From: Neorhizobium galegae
GTDB taxonomy: Bacteria; Pseudomonadota; Alphaproteobacteria; Rhizobiales; Rhizobiaceae
Direction of reading: 5' to 3'
NCBI RefSeq assembly: GCF_017877135.1
Contig: NZ_JAGIPH010000002.1
Coordinates: 532,669 to 596,668 of the forward strand
Length of the DNA: 64,000 nucleotides
Shown: piece by piece, positions 9,207-18,391 of the stretch
Position numbering within the stretch: the first letter of the stretch is position 1
Layout: every line of letters begins with the position of its first letter
The notes under the pieces: model-generated
Database searches by the model: none
Seen by the model: the letters and a program-made list of their open reading frames with translations, nothing else
Told to the model about the DNA's origin: nothing
Position numbers and translations under genes: made by a program

Positions 9207-9230
9207 GCCGGGTCATTACCACGACCCGGC
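9207..9230 (-). promoter_or_regulatory. Hairpin immediately upstream of the trmFO start
   Basis: Perfect 8-bp inverted repeat GCCGGGTC / GACCCGGC with an 8-nt loop. On the minus strand its 3' edge lies one base from the trmFO ATG and covers the position where a ribosome site should be. It could regulate translation, or mark a leaderless or differently started mRNA. Confidence 0.4.
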
Positions 9231-9338
9231 TTGGCGTCCAACTGCAAAGGCGAATTCGTTTCCGCTGCTGCGATGGGAGCCGATTGGCAAAAAGGTGATG
9301 CGGACGGCTGCATTGACGCAGGCCTGGAAACGCCGCGG

Positions 9339-9369
9339 AAAAAAGAAACCCGGCACAAGGCCGGGTTTC
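9339..9369 (-). terminator. Rho-independent terminator of icd
   Basis: Stem GAAACCCGG / CCGGGTTTC (9345-9353, 9361-9369), followed on the minus strand by a run of six T. It lies 26 bp after the icd stop codon and reads in the icd direction. Confidence 0.85.
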
Positions 9370-9394
9370 AGAAAGGCATTCAGGCTGCGATGGC

Positions 9395-10609
9395 TCAGGC
9401 GGCCATGGCGGCGCGCAGGTTCTCGTCCACCTTGTCGAGGAAGGCGGTGGTGGAGAGCCACGGCTGATCGGGGCCGATGAGGAGTGCCAGGTCCTTGGTC
9501 ATGTAGCCGGCTTCGACGGTGTCGATGCAGACCGTTTCCAGCGTCGAGGCGAACTTTGCAAGTTCCGCATTGTCGTCCAGCTTGGCGCGGTGGGCAAGGC
9601 CACGCGTCCAGGCGAAGATCGAGGCGATCGAGTTGGTCGAGGTTTCCTGACCCTTCTGGTGCTGGCGGTAGTGACGGGTCACCGTGCCGTGAGCGGCTTC
9701 GGCTTCGACCGTGCGGCCATCGGGCGACAGAAGAACCGAAGTCATCAGGCCGAGCGAGCCGAAGCCCTGGGCAACCGTGTCGGACTGGACGTCGCCGTCA
9801 TAGTTCTTGCAGGCCCAGACGTAGCCGCCGGACCACTTCAGGGCCGAGGCAACCATGTCGTCGATCAGGCGGTGTTCGTAAACGATGCCGACTTCGTCGA
9901 ACTTCGCCTTGAACTCGGTCTGGTAGACTTCTTCGAAGATGTCCTTGAAGCGGCCGTCATAGGCCTTCAGGATGGTGTTCTTCGTGGACAGGTAGACCGG
10001 CCACTTGCGCATCAGGCCGTACATCATCGAGGCGCGGGCAAATTCCCGGATCGACTCGTCGAGGTTGTACATGGCAAGCGCCACGCCGGCGCCCGGTGCG
10101 TTGTAGACTTCCTTTTCGATCACTTCGCCGTCTTCACCGACGAACTTGATCGTCAGCTTGCCCTTGCCGGGGAACTTGAAATCGGTTGCCTTGTACTGGT
10201 CGCCGAAGGCGTGACGGCCGACAACGATCGGCTTGGTCCAGCCGGGAACGAGGCGCGGCACGTTCTTGCAGATGATCGGCTCGCGGAAGATCACGCCGCC
10301 GAGGATGTTGCGGATCGTGCCGTTCGGGCTCTTCCACATTTCCTTGAGGTTGAATTCCTTCACGCGGGCTTCGTCCGGCGTGATGGTCGCGCACTTGATG
10401 CCGACGCCGTGCTTCTTGATGGCGTGGGCGGCATCGACCGTCACCTGGTCGTTGGTGGCATCGCGGTTTTCCACCGAGAGGTCGTAATATTCGATATCGA
10501 GATCAAGGTAGGGCAGGATCAGCTTTTCCTTGATGAACTGCCAGATGATGCGGGTCATCTCGTCGCCGTCGAGATCGACGACCGGGTTGGCAACCTTGAT
10601 CTTGTTCAT
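9395..10609 (-). CDS. icd: NADP-dependent isocitrate dehydrogenase (homodimeric, eukaryote-like type)
   Basis: 404 aa, the usual length for the homodimeric type II enzyme of alphaproteobacteria. The N-terminus [23 protein letters not shown] and the substrate-binding loop [12 protein letters not shown] are those of this family. The C-terminal half holds the metal/cofactor region with GSLGLMTS and [10 protein letters not shown]. It oxidises isocitrate to 2-oxoglutarate in the TCA cycle and supplies NADPH. It is transcribed alone with its own terminator; the divergent neighbour is an exported protein of unknown role. Confidence 0.97.
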   Translation of the reverse strand: MNKIKVANPVVDLDGDEMTRIIWQFIKEKLILPYLDLDIEYYDLSVENRDATNDQVTVDAAHAIKKHGVGIKCATITPDEARVKEFNLKEMWKSPNGTIRNILGGVIFREPIICKNVPRLVPGWTKPIVVGRHAFGDQYKATDFKFPGKGKLTIKFVGEDGEVIEKEVYNAPGAGVALAMYNLDESIREFARASMMYGLMRKWPVYLSTKNTILKAYDGRFKDIFEEVYQTEFKAKFDEVGIVYEHRLIDDMVASALKWSGGYVWACKNYDGDVQSDTVAQGFGSLGLMTSVLLSPDGRTVEAEAAHGTVTRHYRQHQKGQETSTNSIASIFAWTRGLAHRAKLDDNAELAKFASTLETVCIDTVEAGYMTKDLALLIGPDQPWLSTTAFLDKVDENLRAAMAA

Positions 10610-10779
10610 GTATCAGCCTCTTTGATGGACGGGACCGAAGCCCCTGATAGGATGGAATGAAGTCCCGTGCGCTATAGCATTGCCGCAGCCGAACGCAAAG
10701 CCGTGGTGGAACAATTGCCATTGTCAAATCAACCGGCCCGGATAATCTCCGGGCACCGCCACTCAGGGATACCACGCAC

Positions 10780-11328
10780 ATGCGGACCGCACCGCTCGCC
10801 TTCTTTTTCGCAGCCTTTGCCACCGTTGTCAGCACCGAAACCGCGGGCGCCGCGGACGTCGCAGAGCCCGTGCGCCAGGTGATGGCCATCACCAAGACGA
10901 ACTGGGAAAGTGTCGACGCGGGCTGGAAATTCATTTTTGATCCGGATCCGCTCGCCAAACTGTTCAGCAAGCGGTTTCAGGCCGCCTACAAGGAAGCGGC
11001 CAAGCATCCGGCCTATGACACCGAGAACAATGAGCCGGGTGATCCCTTCGGCTATGACGTGGTGACCAATTCGCAGGACGGTTGCCCGCTGCAGGACATA
11101 TCCATCGTTCCAGGCGCGGCCAAGGACGGCGTGACGCCGGTGAAGGTACGCTTCAAGCAGTGGACCTGCATCGATGAGGAGGATATCAAGAACTCCGTGA
11201 GCGAGGTCGATTTCGATGTCGTGACGGAAGGCGGCAAGCCGGTCATCGATGATATTCACCGCGTTGCCGACAATGAGCGCGATTCGGTGATCGCTGAAAT
11301 GCAAAGCCTGGCGAAAGGCCAGCAGTAG
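10780..11328 (+). CDS. Exported hypothetical protein
   Basis: 182 aa with a clear Sec signal peptide (RTAPLAFFFAAFATVV... with probable cleavage around residues 23-25, AGA-AD). The mature part contains two cysteines (C102, C130) that could form a disulfide, and a conserved-looking YDVVTNSQDGCPLQD segment. I cannot name the domain with confidence; it resembles small periplasmic proteins of the DUF3828 kind only loosely. It is divergent from icd and followed by a cluster of GC hairpins. Confidence 0.72.
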   Translation: MRTAPLAFFFAAFATVVSTETAGAADVAEPVRQVMAITKTNWESVDAGWKFIFDPDPLAKLFSKRFQAAYKEAAKHPAYDTENNEPGDPFGYDVVTNSQDGCPLQDISIVPGAAKDGVTPVKVRFKQWTCIDEEDIKNSVSEVDFDVVTEGGKPVIDDIHRVADNERDSVIAEMQSLAKGQQ

Positions 11329-11346
11329 TATTTTAACGTCGGCCTT

Positions 11347-11430
11347 GCCGGCGTCGCGCAGGGGCGCGATGTCCCCGGCGTCGCGCGGAGGCGCGATTTC
11401 AATGCGCGACGGGCTGACGGGCCGTCGCGT
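11347..11430 (+). repeat. Cluster of short GC-rich hairpins/direct repeats
   Basis: Two adjacent near-copies of CCGGCGTCGCGC..GGCGCGAT (starting near 11348 and 11375), each able to fold on itself, are followed by a third hairpin with CGCGACGG / CCGTCGCG arms (about 11406-11429). They fill the gap before the FUSC gene. They may act as a terminator or mRNA-stability element, or be a small dispersed repeat of this genome. Confidence 0.5.
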
Positions 11431-11457
11431 TCAACAGCACATGGCACAAAAGACGAT

Positions 11458-13440
11458 ATGGCATCGAGAATCTCCCTGATCGACTGGCTTCATTCGATCG
11501 ATCCGGCCCTGTCGCGCGCCAGAATGGGCGGTCGTGTGACGCTTGGCATCGGGCTTTCGGTGGCGGCCTTGGTCGCCATCCACCGCTTGTTGTTGCCGCT
11601 GCCGCCCATGGCCTTCGGACTTGCGATCATCCTCTCCATCGAGGGCGGTGTTGCGGTGCGCGATCGCACGCCCCGCGGCCAGATGGTGACGCGGCTTCTC
11701 GGAGGGCTGGCGAGCCTTGGCAGCATTGCGCTGGCAAGCTCGCTGGAGGATCACCGCTACCTCTCCGATCTCGCATTCCTGGCCATCGTGTTTCTCGCAA
11801 GCCTTGCGCGCGTCTATGGTCCGCGCGGCTTTGCCATCGGCATGTTCGCCTTCACCTCCTATTTCCTCAGTGCCTATCTGCGGCCGGGGCTGGACGACTT
11901 GCCGCTTGCGGCCTTTGCCCTGGTGGTGGCCGTGCTCGTGGGACACGTGGTGCGTACACAGTTGCTGCCCGACGATCGCGGCCGTGACCTGTTGCAGGCG
12001 ATGATCGCCATGCAGGGGCGCGTCAACGACATCCTGGTGCGGCTGGCACTTCTGGCGCGCGCGCAGGTGACGCTGGACGAGGACCGCGCCGAGCTGATTG
12101 CGCTGCAGGAGCGGCTGAAGGAAGTCTCGCTGATGGCGGAAGCGCTTCTTCCGCGCAGCAGCGACGGCACGCTGGACGAGAGCGACCAGAACGTCATGGA
12201 CATCGCCATGGCGATTTTCGACCTGCATCTGGCAACCGAAAGTGCCGTGGTTCTCAGCGTCTACAATTCGGCGCCCTTCGGCCTCGTCCATGCGGTGCTG
12301 GAAGGCAAGGACGAGGCTGTTGCCGAATGGACGAGCATCGTGGATGACACGCCGGACCGGCATCTGCGCGAAAACATTTCCGTCTTCGCGCTGCTGCACC
12401 GGATCCGGGTGCGTTTTGCAGCCCTCATTGAAGAGGGCTCCCGCGACCAATTCCGTTCGCTGTCGCCGACGCGCGAAGGCCGCCAGCGCCAGCCACGCGA
12501 TTTCTCGCTGAACAACCCGCTGGTGCGCGCCGCGCTCCAGATCACCATCGCCTCCGGCATTGCCATGGTCTTCGGCCTGATGCTGTCACGCGAGCGCTGG
12601 TTCTGGGCGGTGCTGACGGCCTTTCTTGTGTTCACCAATACGAAATCGCGCGGCGATACGGCCGTGCGGGCGCTGCAAAGATCGACGGGGACGCTGGCCG
12701 GCATCGGCGTCGGCCTTTTCCTTGCCTCGATGCTGCAGGGCGATCTGACCGGAAGCATCATTGTTGCCGGCATCGGCATCTTTCTCGCCTTCTATGCCTT
12801 GCAGGCCTCCTATGCGGTGATGACCTTCTTCCTGTCGATCGTCATCTGCGTGATCTATGGCCTGATCGGTGTTCTCACCCATCAGCTTCTGCTGCTGCGT
12901 GTCGAGGAAACGCTGATCGGGGCGGTGGCCGGCACGGCCGTTGCCTTCGTGGTGTTTCCTTCGCGCACCCGCGAGACGCTGGAACTGGCGCTTGCCCGCT
13001 GGTACGACGTTCTAGGCGATCTGCTCAACGCTGCCCGCAACGGCGCGCCGGGCGCGGAACTGATCGAACGTTCGCGCCGGCTGGACATGGCCTATGCGGA
13101 TCTCTCCCAGGCTGCCCGCCCACTGGGTGCCGCCTGGTCCATCGTCACGAAGCCCGGGCATGTGCGCCAGACGCTTGCGGTGTTTCTGGCCTGTACCTAT
13201 TGGGCGCGCATGTTTGCCCGCGGGCAGACGCTGCCGGAACTGGCCATGCCGGAGCGCGACCGGGCGGTGATCGACGATCTGATTGCCAAGCTGCCGGCCG
13301 CGCGCGAGGTGCGGGCAAAGCCGTTCTACGAAGGGTTCAAGGCGCGACGCGAGGTTCTCGACCATCTGCCGAGCCTCAGTCGCGGCGCAAAGCAGGGCCT
13401 CGACATGATCGGCATTACGCTTCTGCGCCTGTCCAGCTGA
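11458..13440 (+). CDS. FUSC family inner-membrane protein (aromatic acid/fusaric acid exporter type)
   Basis: 660 aa with two blocks of hydrophobic helices (about residues 25-165 and 355-500), separated and followed by soluble helical regions. This is the duplicated layout of the FUSC/YccS/AaeB family. The second block includes the ALTAFLVFTNTKSRGDTAVRALQRSTGTLAGIGVG segment typical of these proteins. Related proteins export aromatic carboxylic acids or act in envelope homeostasis. No membrane-fusion partner or regulator is encoded beside it, so the substrate is unknown. Confidence 0.85.
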   Translation: MASRISLIDWLHSIDPALSRARMGGRVTLGIGLSVAALVAIHRLLLPLPPMAFGLAIILSIEGGVAVRDRTPRGQMVTRLLGGLASLGSIALASSLEDHRYLSDLAFLAIVFLASLARVYGPRGFAIGMFAFTSYFLSAYLRPGLDDLPLAAFALVVAVLVGHVVRTQLLPDDRGRDLLQAMIAMQGRVNDILVRLALLARAQVTLDEDRAELIALQERLKEVSLMAEALLPRSSDGTLDESDQNVMDIAMAIFDLHLATESAVVLSVYNSAPFGLVHAVLEGKDEAVAEWTSIVDDTPDRHLRENISVFALLHRIRVRFAALIEEGSRDQFRSLSPTREGRQRQPRDFSLNNPLVRAALQITIASGIAMVFGLMLSRERWFWAVLTAFLVFTNTKSRGDTAVRALQRSTGTLAGIGVGLFLASMLQGDLTGSIIVAGIGIFLAFYALQASYAVMTFFLSIVICVIYGLIGVLTHQLLLLRVEETLIGAVAGTAVAFVVFPSRTRETLELALARWYDVLGDLLNAARNGAPGAELIERSRRLDMAYADLSQAARPLGAAWSIVTKPGHVRQTLAVFLACTYWARMFARGQTLPELAMPERDRAVIDDLIAKLPAAREVRAKPFYEGFKARREVLDHLPSLSRGAKQGLDMIGITLLRLSS

Positions 13441-13527
13441 TGGCAGGATCCACAGGCTTAACGCTTGCAGTTGGCGGCCGGAGGGCGATATAGCGCCCGC
13501 AGCACTCGCAGATCGGACAGGACGACC

Positions 13528-14358
13528 ATGGCAGGCACCAATAGCGAACGCATCCTTCTTGCCGAAGGCCCGGCGGTCATTCTCGTCGAGCCGCAACTCG
13601 GCGAGAATATCGGCATGGTGGCGCGCGCCATGGCCAATTTCGGGCTGGCGGAACTGAGGCTCGTCAATCCGCGCGACGGCTGGCCGAACGAGAAGGCTGA
13701 GGCCGCCGCCGCCAAGGCCGACCATGTGATTGCCGGCACCACGGTGTTTGCAACGCTGGAAGAGGCCGTGGCCGACCTCAATTTCGTCTATGCGACGACC
13801 GCGCGCAACCGCGACGGCTTCAAGCCCGTGCGTGCGCCTGTGACGGCCGCCGCCACGCTGCGTACTCGCTTCGGCGCCGGCGAAAAGACCGGCATCCTGT
13901 TCGGGCGCGAACGCTGGGGGCTGACCAACGAGGAAGTGGCGCTTGCCGACGAGATCGTGACGTTTCCTGTCAATCCCGCCTTTGCCTCGCTCAACATCGC
14001 CCAGGCCGTGCTTCTGATGTCCTATGAATGGATGAAGAGCGGTATGGAGGATGTGGAAGCGACGCCCTTCCAGCAGGTGGATCAGAAGCCTGCCACCAAA
14101 TCGCAGCTTCTGGGGATGATCGAGCAGGTGGAGGAAGCGCTCGACGCGCGCAATTACTTCCACCCGTTGACGAAGAAGCCGAAGATGATCGATAACCTGC
14201 GCGCCGTGCTGTCCCGTCCGGGATTTACCGAGCCGGAAATCAGTCTTCTGCGGGGCGTGTTCACCTCGCTCGACCGGTTCTCGCGACGCTGGGCCAAGGG
14301 CAAGGGGCCGCAATCGGGCGAGGGGCAGGATGACGGGAATGACACGGCATCCGAATGA
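13528..14358 (+). CDS. SpoU/TrmH-family RNA methyltransferase (TrmJ-like)
   Basis: 276 aa. ATG 13528 (preceded by AGGACGA) was chosen because the homologous region begins right after it ([27 protein letters not shown]). The SPOUT knot motifs are visible: the early [28 protein letters not shown], and [22 protein letters not shown]. TrmJ-type enzymes methylate the 2'-O of nucleotide 32 in tRNAs using AdoMet. The C-terminal helical extension fits TrmJ. The 3' end overlaps murI by 29 bp, so the two are translationally linked. Confidence 0.9.
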   Translation: MAGTNSERILLAEGPAVILVEPQLGENIGMVARAMANFGLAELRLVNPRDGWPNEKAEAAAAKADHVIAGTTVFATLEEAVADLNFVYATTARNRDGFKPVRAPVTAAATLRTRFGAGEKTGILFGRERWGLTNEEVALADEIVTFPVNPAFASLNIAQAVLLMSYEWMKSGMEDVEATPFQQVDQKPATKSQLLGMIEQVEEALDARNYFHPLTKKPKMIDNLRAVLSRPGFTEPEISLLRGVFTSLDRFSRRWAKGKGPQSGEGQDDGNDTASE

Positions 14359-15169
14359 TGACACGCAGGCCAGGGCGCCCGCCACAGCAAAGCCCGTGCT
14401 GGTGTTCGATTCCGGCATTGGTGGCCTGACGGTCCTGCGCGAGGCGCGCGTGCTGATGCCGGAGCGCGGTTTCATCTATGTGGCCGATGACATGGGCTTC
14501 CCCTATGGCGGCTGGGAGGAGGCAGCGCTTCAGGCGCGCATTCTGTCCTTGTTTGCCGATCTGCTGGACACTTATGAGCCTGAAATCTGCGTGATTGCCT
14601 GCAACACGGCCTTCACGCTTGCCGGTGCCGCATTGAGAGCCGCATTTCCGCAGATGACCTTCGTCGGCACGGTGCCAGCGATCAAGCCGGCTGCCGAGCG
14701 CACACGCTCGCGGCTTGTCTCCGTGCTTGCAACGCCCGGCACCGTCAGGCGCGCCTATACGCGCGATCTCATCCAGTCCTTCGCTAGCCAGTGCCATGTA
14801 CGGCTGGTCGGCTCTGAAAACCTCGCGCGCATGGCGGAAGCCTATATACGCGGTGATGCGCTGGACGATGTGGCGGTCAAGGCGGAGATCGCGCCTTGCT
14901 TTGTCGAGAAGGACGAAGCCCGCACCGATATCGTCGTGCTTGCCTGCACGCATTATCCGTTCATGGCCAATGTCTTTCGCCGTCTTGCGCCGTGGCCGGT
15001 CGACTGGCTCGATCCGGCCGAGGCGATCGCCCGCCAGGCCCGCCGGCTCGTGCCGCTGACCGAGGGGGCGGTGCATCCGGAGGAGGCGGATTTTGCCGTC
15101 TTCACCTCCGGCCAGCCGGATTTTTCAACGCGGCGGCTGATGCAGGGCTTTGGACTGCGCGTTCTCTGA
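14330..15169 (+). CDS. murI: Glutamate racemase
   Basis: 279 aa. The family motif [11 protein letters not shown] (25-35) and the two catalytic cysteines in IACNTAF (Cys91) and LACTHYPF (Cys207) are all present. It makes D-glutamate for peptidoglycan in the cytosol. The start could be ATG 14330 or ATG 14339 (9 bp on), both inside the end of the RNA methyltransferase gene. An operon with that gene is likely. A short perfect hairpin lies about 15 bp after the stop. Confidence 0.95.
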   Translation: MTGMTRHPNDDTQARAPATAKPVLVFDSGIGGLTVLREARVLMPERGFIYVADDMGFPYGGWEEAALQARILSLFADLLDTYEPEICVIACNTAFTLAGAALRAAFPQMTFVGTVPAIKPAAERTRSRLVSVLATPGTVRRAYTRDLIQSFASQCHVRLVGSENLARMAEAYIRGDALDDVAVKAEIAPCFVEKDEARTDIVVLACTHYPFMANVFRRLAPWPVDWLDPAEAIARQARRLVPLTEGAVHPEEADFAVFTSGQPDFSTRRLMQGFGLRVL

Positions 15170-15181
15170 GCCTCGCTTGCC

Positions 15182-15203
15182 TTTGTTGCCTTTCAGCAAC
15201 AAA
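15182..15203 (+). terminator. Inverted repeat after murI
   Basis: Perfect 8-bp stem TTTGTTGC / GCAACAAA with a 6-nt loop, placed 12 bp after the murI stop. No T run follows, so it is a hairpin of uncertain termination strength. The stretch 15204-15302 holds nothing else I can identify. Confidence 0.45.
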
Positions 15204-15302
15204 TATGAGTAAATCTCTGCAATTCGAAATTGTGTGCTTGTCTGGCTTTTGGAGCCGTGGCATTTTGCCGCCATCCGCAATTTCAAACACAGGAGGCGAC
15301 CG

Positions 15303-15404
15303 ATGAAGACCATTTCAGCGTATATGCGCCTCTCTCGCGGTGTGTCCGTAACGGTGTTGCCGCGTGTCGCGGGCCTGCACCCACATTACGGTCTCCAGGC
15401 CTGA
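15303..15404 (+). CDS. Candidate small protein, 33 aa
   Basis: ATG 15303 sits 8 nt after a near-ideal AGGAGG. The frame encodes 33 residues, basic and free of acidic residues (M..SAYMRLSRGVSVTVLPRVAGLHPH..), ending TGA. It lies 155 bp upstream of a DUF1127 gene on the same strand. No homology can be judged by eye. The strong ribosome site is the only real support, so it may be a translated leader peptide rather than a stable protein. The 154-bp gap to the DUF1127 gene holds no further feature I can support. Confidence 0.4.
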   Translation: MKTISAYMRLSRGVSVTVLPRVAGLHPHYGLQA

Positions 15405-15558
15405 TAAGGCCCTAAATCACGGCCGTTTGGCGTTTCTCCAACCTGCATGACGTAACCTGTTGACGCCCGGAATCCGTGGGGTTCCTGTCTGCAGCGCCTT
15501 GCGTCTTTTCAAACCTCGAAAGGACCTGGCGGCCTCATGGCGCCGGGGCGGAACCTCT

Positions 15559-15795
15559 ATGTCTAAAAATCAATCAGTGGTTGAGCAAAGCCTGTTCTCG
15601 AAGGTCGAGGACCTTCTGTCGCATGTCGGCATATGGCGCCTTCTCGGCACCGTCGCCATGGTGGTGTGGAGAAGGCGCGAACGCGTCAACAGCACCCGAC
15701 ACCTCTCGGACCGCATGCGTCAGGACATCGGTCTCGACGTGAAGAGGGAGCAGCCCTTGATGCCCCGCCATCCCTTGTGGCTGATCAAGCTCTGA
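15559..15795 (+). CDS. DUF1127 domain small protein
   Basis: 78 aa from ATG 15559. The C-terminal part (WRRRERVNSTRHLSDRMRQDIGLD) is the DUF1127 signature: an arginine-rich helix followed by LSDxxxxDIGL. Such small proteins are abundant in Rhizobiales, and some bind RNA or influence phosphate and carbon responses. The upstream frame continues open but lacks DUF1127-like sequence, so ATG 15559 is preferred. Followed by a GNAT gene after 74 bp. Confidence 0.82.
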   Translation: MSKNQSVVEQSLFSKVEDLLSHVGIWRLLGTVAMVVWRRRERVNSTRHLSDRMRQDIGLDVKREQPLMPRHPLWLIKL

Positions 15796-15869
15796 GGACG
15801 CGCATCCCCGGCCATCGCCTGGCCGGGGATGCGCATCAAAGCGGTCATGACCCTGAAGAGATCAACAGT

Positions 15870-16349
15870 ATGACGTGCCTTCGACGACTGACCCTTGCCG
15901 ACATGGCCAAGGCCGCCCGGGTGCACCGAACCTCCTTCGATGCGCGATTGCCGGATCTTGCCGGGCTGCACACGCCGGCCGAAGACTGCGCCTACTGGTG
16001 CGAACATCTGTTCGTCACGTGCTGCATCTGGGGCGTCGAGGCCGGCGGGCTGTTGCTTGGCGTCATCGCCTTCCGCCAAGGCGCCATCGAGCAGCTCTAT
16101 GTTCTGCCGCAGACGCAGGGGCGGGGGATCGGCACGATCCTGCTCCAAAAGGCCAAGGCCGAGCATGATCTGCTCGACCTCTGGACCTTTCAACAGAACA
16201 TCCGCGCCCGCCTGTTTTATGAAAAACACGGCTTCGTGGCGATCGAGGAAACCGACGGGCGCGGCAACGAGGAACGGGCGCCTGATATGCGCTATCGCTG
16301 GCAGCGCCTTGCGGATGACGGTCTTCAGGCTGGATTGGCGGCCACGTGA
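15870..16349 (+). CDS. GNAT family N-acetyltransferase
   Basis: 159 aa. The acetyl-CoA binding motif A is clear (IEQLYVLPQTQGRGIGTILLQKAKAE, with QGRGIG), followed by the motif B region ARLFYEKHGFVAIEETDG. The acceptor substrate cannot be read from sequence. The 3' end overlaps the convergent VOC gene by 25 bp. ATG 15870 begins the conserved N-terminal strand (CLRRLTLADMAKAARVH). Confidence 0.88.
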   Translation: MTCLRRLTLADMAKAARVHRTSFDARLPDLAGLHTPAEDCAYWCEHLFVTCCIWGVEAGGLLLGVIAFRQGAIEQLYVLPQTQGRGIGTILLQKAKAEHDLLDLWTFQQNIRARLFYEKHGFVAIEETDGRGNEERAPDMRYRWQRLADDGLQAGLAAT

Positions 16350-16702
16350 TAGACCCGCAGGCGGTGGCCGTCAGGATCTTCTGCCGTAAACGTGTGGCCG
16401 AAATCCATCATTTCCGGCGACTGCAGGATCGTAACGCCCTTGCCGCGCCAGTCGGCATGAACCGCCTCGACTTCGGCATCCTCATCGCAGGTGAAGACGA
16501 TTTCCGAGGCTCCGCTGTCTCCCGAAGTCTTCGGGGCTACGCAGTCGGCCTTCCAGAGGCCGAGGCGGAAGCCGCCCGGCATCACGAACATGGCAAAGGT
16601 CGATGAGTGTTCGACCGGGCGATGATCGAACAGCCGGTGATAGAACGCGGCGCTTGCGGCAAGATCAGCAACATGCAGCAGGACGAAGTTGGCGGGTTTC
16701 AT
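16325..16702 (-). CDS. VOC (glyoxalase/bleomycin-resistance) superfamily protein
   Basis: 125 aa from ATG 16702, preceded by GGAGA. It has paired beta-alpha-beta-beta-beta modules typical of the vicinal oxygen chelate fold: FVLLHVADLAASAAFYHRLF at the N-terminus and FGHTFTAEDPDGHRLRVYHV at the C-terminus. It is probably a small metal-dependent lyase, dioxygenase or binding protein; the substrate is unknown. It lies 99 bp downstream of a YafY-type regulator on the same strand, which is likely to control it. Confidence 0.85.
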   Translation of the reverse strand: MKPANFVLLHVADLAASAAFYHRLFDHRPVEHSSTFAMFVMPGGFRLGLWKADCVAPKTSGDSGASEIVFTCDEDAEVEAVHADWRGKGVTILQSPEMMDFGHTFTAEDPDGHRLRVYHVAANPA

Positions 16703-16801
16703 CAGTGTCTCCTTCTGTGTGGACGAGAAGACCTGTAGATCAGGCTGCTGACAGAAAGTGGCAGGATCGTGCATCGCTGCCGGCAGCAGGCCTGACCCTT
16801 C

Positions 16802-17485
16802 TCAGGGGATGGACTGGGACGCGCGCCATTCCTTCAGCAGCACCGTCTTGCGGCGCGGATAGCGTTGCCCGGTCTCTTCAAGACTGACGATGCGATCCGC
16901 GCGAAAATGGCGAAAGTCCCGCCGCTTTTCACACCAGGCGATCAGCACCCGCACATGATCGAAGAAGCCAAGGGCAATGGGCCACACGATCCGTTGCGTC
17001 AGCGCGCCGGACTGATCCTCGTAGGCCATTGCAAGCGTGTGTTCGCGCCGGATCGCCAGCCGGATCGGGGTAAGCAAGACGGTATCAGTGCCAGAATCTG
17101 GCGCCGGTCCGACAAGAAGATGGTTATCATCCAGCCGGTTCCGCAGTTCATCGGGCAGCACGGCGGCAATCCGGGCGAGCGCGCTGTCGGCCGCCTGACC
17201 CAGTGCGCCGCCTGTGCGCTTCGACACCCAGCGCATGCCAAGCACCAGCGCCTCCAGCTCGTCTTGCGAAAACATCAGTGGCGGTAGCAGAAAGCCCGGT
17301 TTCAGCACGTAACCCATGCCGGGTTCCCCCAGGATATCGGCGCCCTGTCCGCGAAGCGTGGCGATATCGCGGTAGAGCGTGCGGATGGAGACGTGAAGTT
17401 CGTCGGCAAGCACTTCACCGCTCACCGGATGCCGGTGCCGGCGCAGGATCTGCAGGAGATCGAGAAGCCTGTCTGTTCGCGCCAT
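16802..17485 (-). CDS. YafY-type transcriptional regulator (HTH + WYL domain)
   Basis: 227 aa. The N-terminal DeoR-like helix-turn-helix (ARTDRLLDLLQILRRHRHPVSGEVLADELHVSIRTLYRDIATL) is the hallmark of the YafY/WYL class. The C-terminal WYL-type domain lies around residues 135-220. ATG 17485 gives the conserved start. WYL domains bind ligands or nucleic acid and control the attached HTH. It most likely regulates the downstream VOC gene; the divergent LysE-type exporter starts 168 bp away and may share the control region. Confidence 0.9.
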   Translation of the reverse strand: MARTDRLLDLLQILRRHRHPVSGEVLADELHVSIRTLYRDIATLRGQGADILGEPGMGYVLKPGFLLPPLMFSQDELEALVLGMRWVSKRTGGALGQAADSALARIAAVLPDELRNRLDDNHLLVGPAPDSGTDTVLLTPIRLAIRREHTLAMAYEDQSGALTQRIVWPIALGFFDHVRVLIAWCEKRRDFRHFRADRIVSLEETGQRYPRRKTVLLKEWRASQSIP

Positions 17486-17652
17486 CGATCTGCCAGTCCC
17501 CGGGTTCGTGTGAAAACACTGCTGCCATTTTACGGCAGGATGACGCAAACGAATAGCGACGCATCGAAGGATTGGCGCCATCGCCCTCGCAGGGACTTGC
17601 GCTTTTGTCGCCGCGGTGGCTTGCTGGTCCTTCATCGAGAGGGGGAAAAACG

Positions 17653-18285
17653 ATGTCTCTTGAAACCTGGCTTGCCTTTGTGGCCGCATCCGCGGTGCTT
17701 CTGGCCATTCCCGGCCCGACAATCCTGCTGGTGATTTCCTATGCGCTGTCGCATGGCCGCAAGGTGGCGATGGCAACGGTTGCCGGCGTCGCCCTGGGTG
17801 ATTTTACCGCGATGACCGCCTCCATGCTGGGGCTCGGTGCGCTTCTCGCCACGTCTTCCATGCTGTTTACCGGGCTCAAATGGCTCGGCGCGGCCTACCT
17901 GATCTATCTCGGCATCAAGCTGTGGCGGGCGCCCGTGTCGGAACGGCTGGCGGCTGCGGAGACTGAGGAGGCGGACGAGCGTCCGTTGAAGATTTTCCTC
18001 CACACCTATGTGGTGACGGCGCTCAACCCGAAAAGCATCGTGTTTTTCGTCGCCTTCCTGCCACAGTTCCTGAACCTTCATGAACCGCTGTTTGCCCAGA
18101 TGGTGGTGTTCGAGACGACCTTCCTGGTTCTCGCCAGCCTCAACGCCGCGCTCTACGGGCTGCTGGCCTCCATGGCGCGCGACACGATCCGCAAACCGAA
18201 GGTGCAGCGCATCGTCAACCGCACCGGCGGCTCGCTGATGATCGGGGCAGGGCTCATCACCTTCGGCTTCCGGCGTGCGGCCTGA
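17653..18285 (+). CDS. LysE/RhtB family amino-acid exporter
   Basis: 210 aa from ATG 17653. Six hydrophobic segments and the family motif IPGPTILLVISYALSHGRKVAMATVAGVALGD near the N-terminus identify a LysE/RhtB translocator in the inner membrane. The mid-protein NPKSIVFFVAFLPQF segment is also typical. The exported compound, an amino acid or a derivative such as homoserine lactone, cannot be predicted. Divergent from the YafY-type regulator. Confidence 0.9.
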   Translation: MSLETWLAFVAASAVLLAIPGPTILLVISYALSHGRKVAMATVAGVALGDFTAMTASMLGLGALLATSSMLFTGLKWLGAAYLIYLGIKLWRAPVSERLAAAETEEADERPLKIFLHTYVVTALNPKSIVFFVAFLPQFLNLHEPLFAQMVVFETTFLVLASLNAALYGLLASMARDTIRKPKVQRIVNRTGGSLMIGAGLITFGFRRAA

Positions 18286-18391
18286 GGCGCGCCCTGGAAT
18301 TCTCTGTTGATGGGCGTGTCTTTCAGCGCGCCGACTCGGTGAAGATTTGCTAAAGCCCTTGCCGATGAGCGGGTCATTGCCCGCAGAGAGG

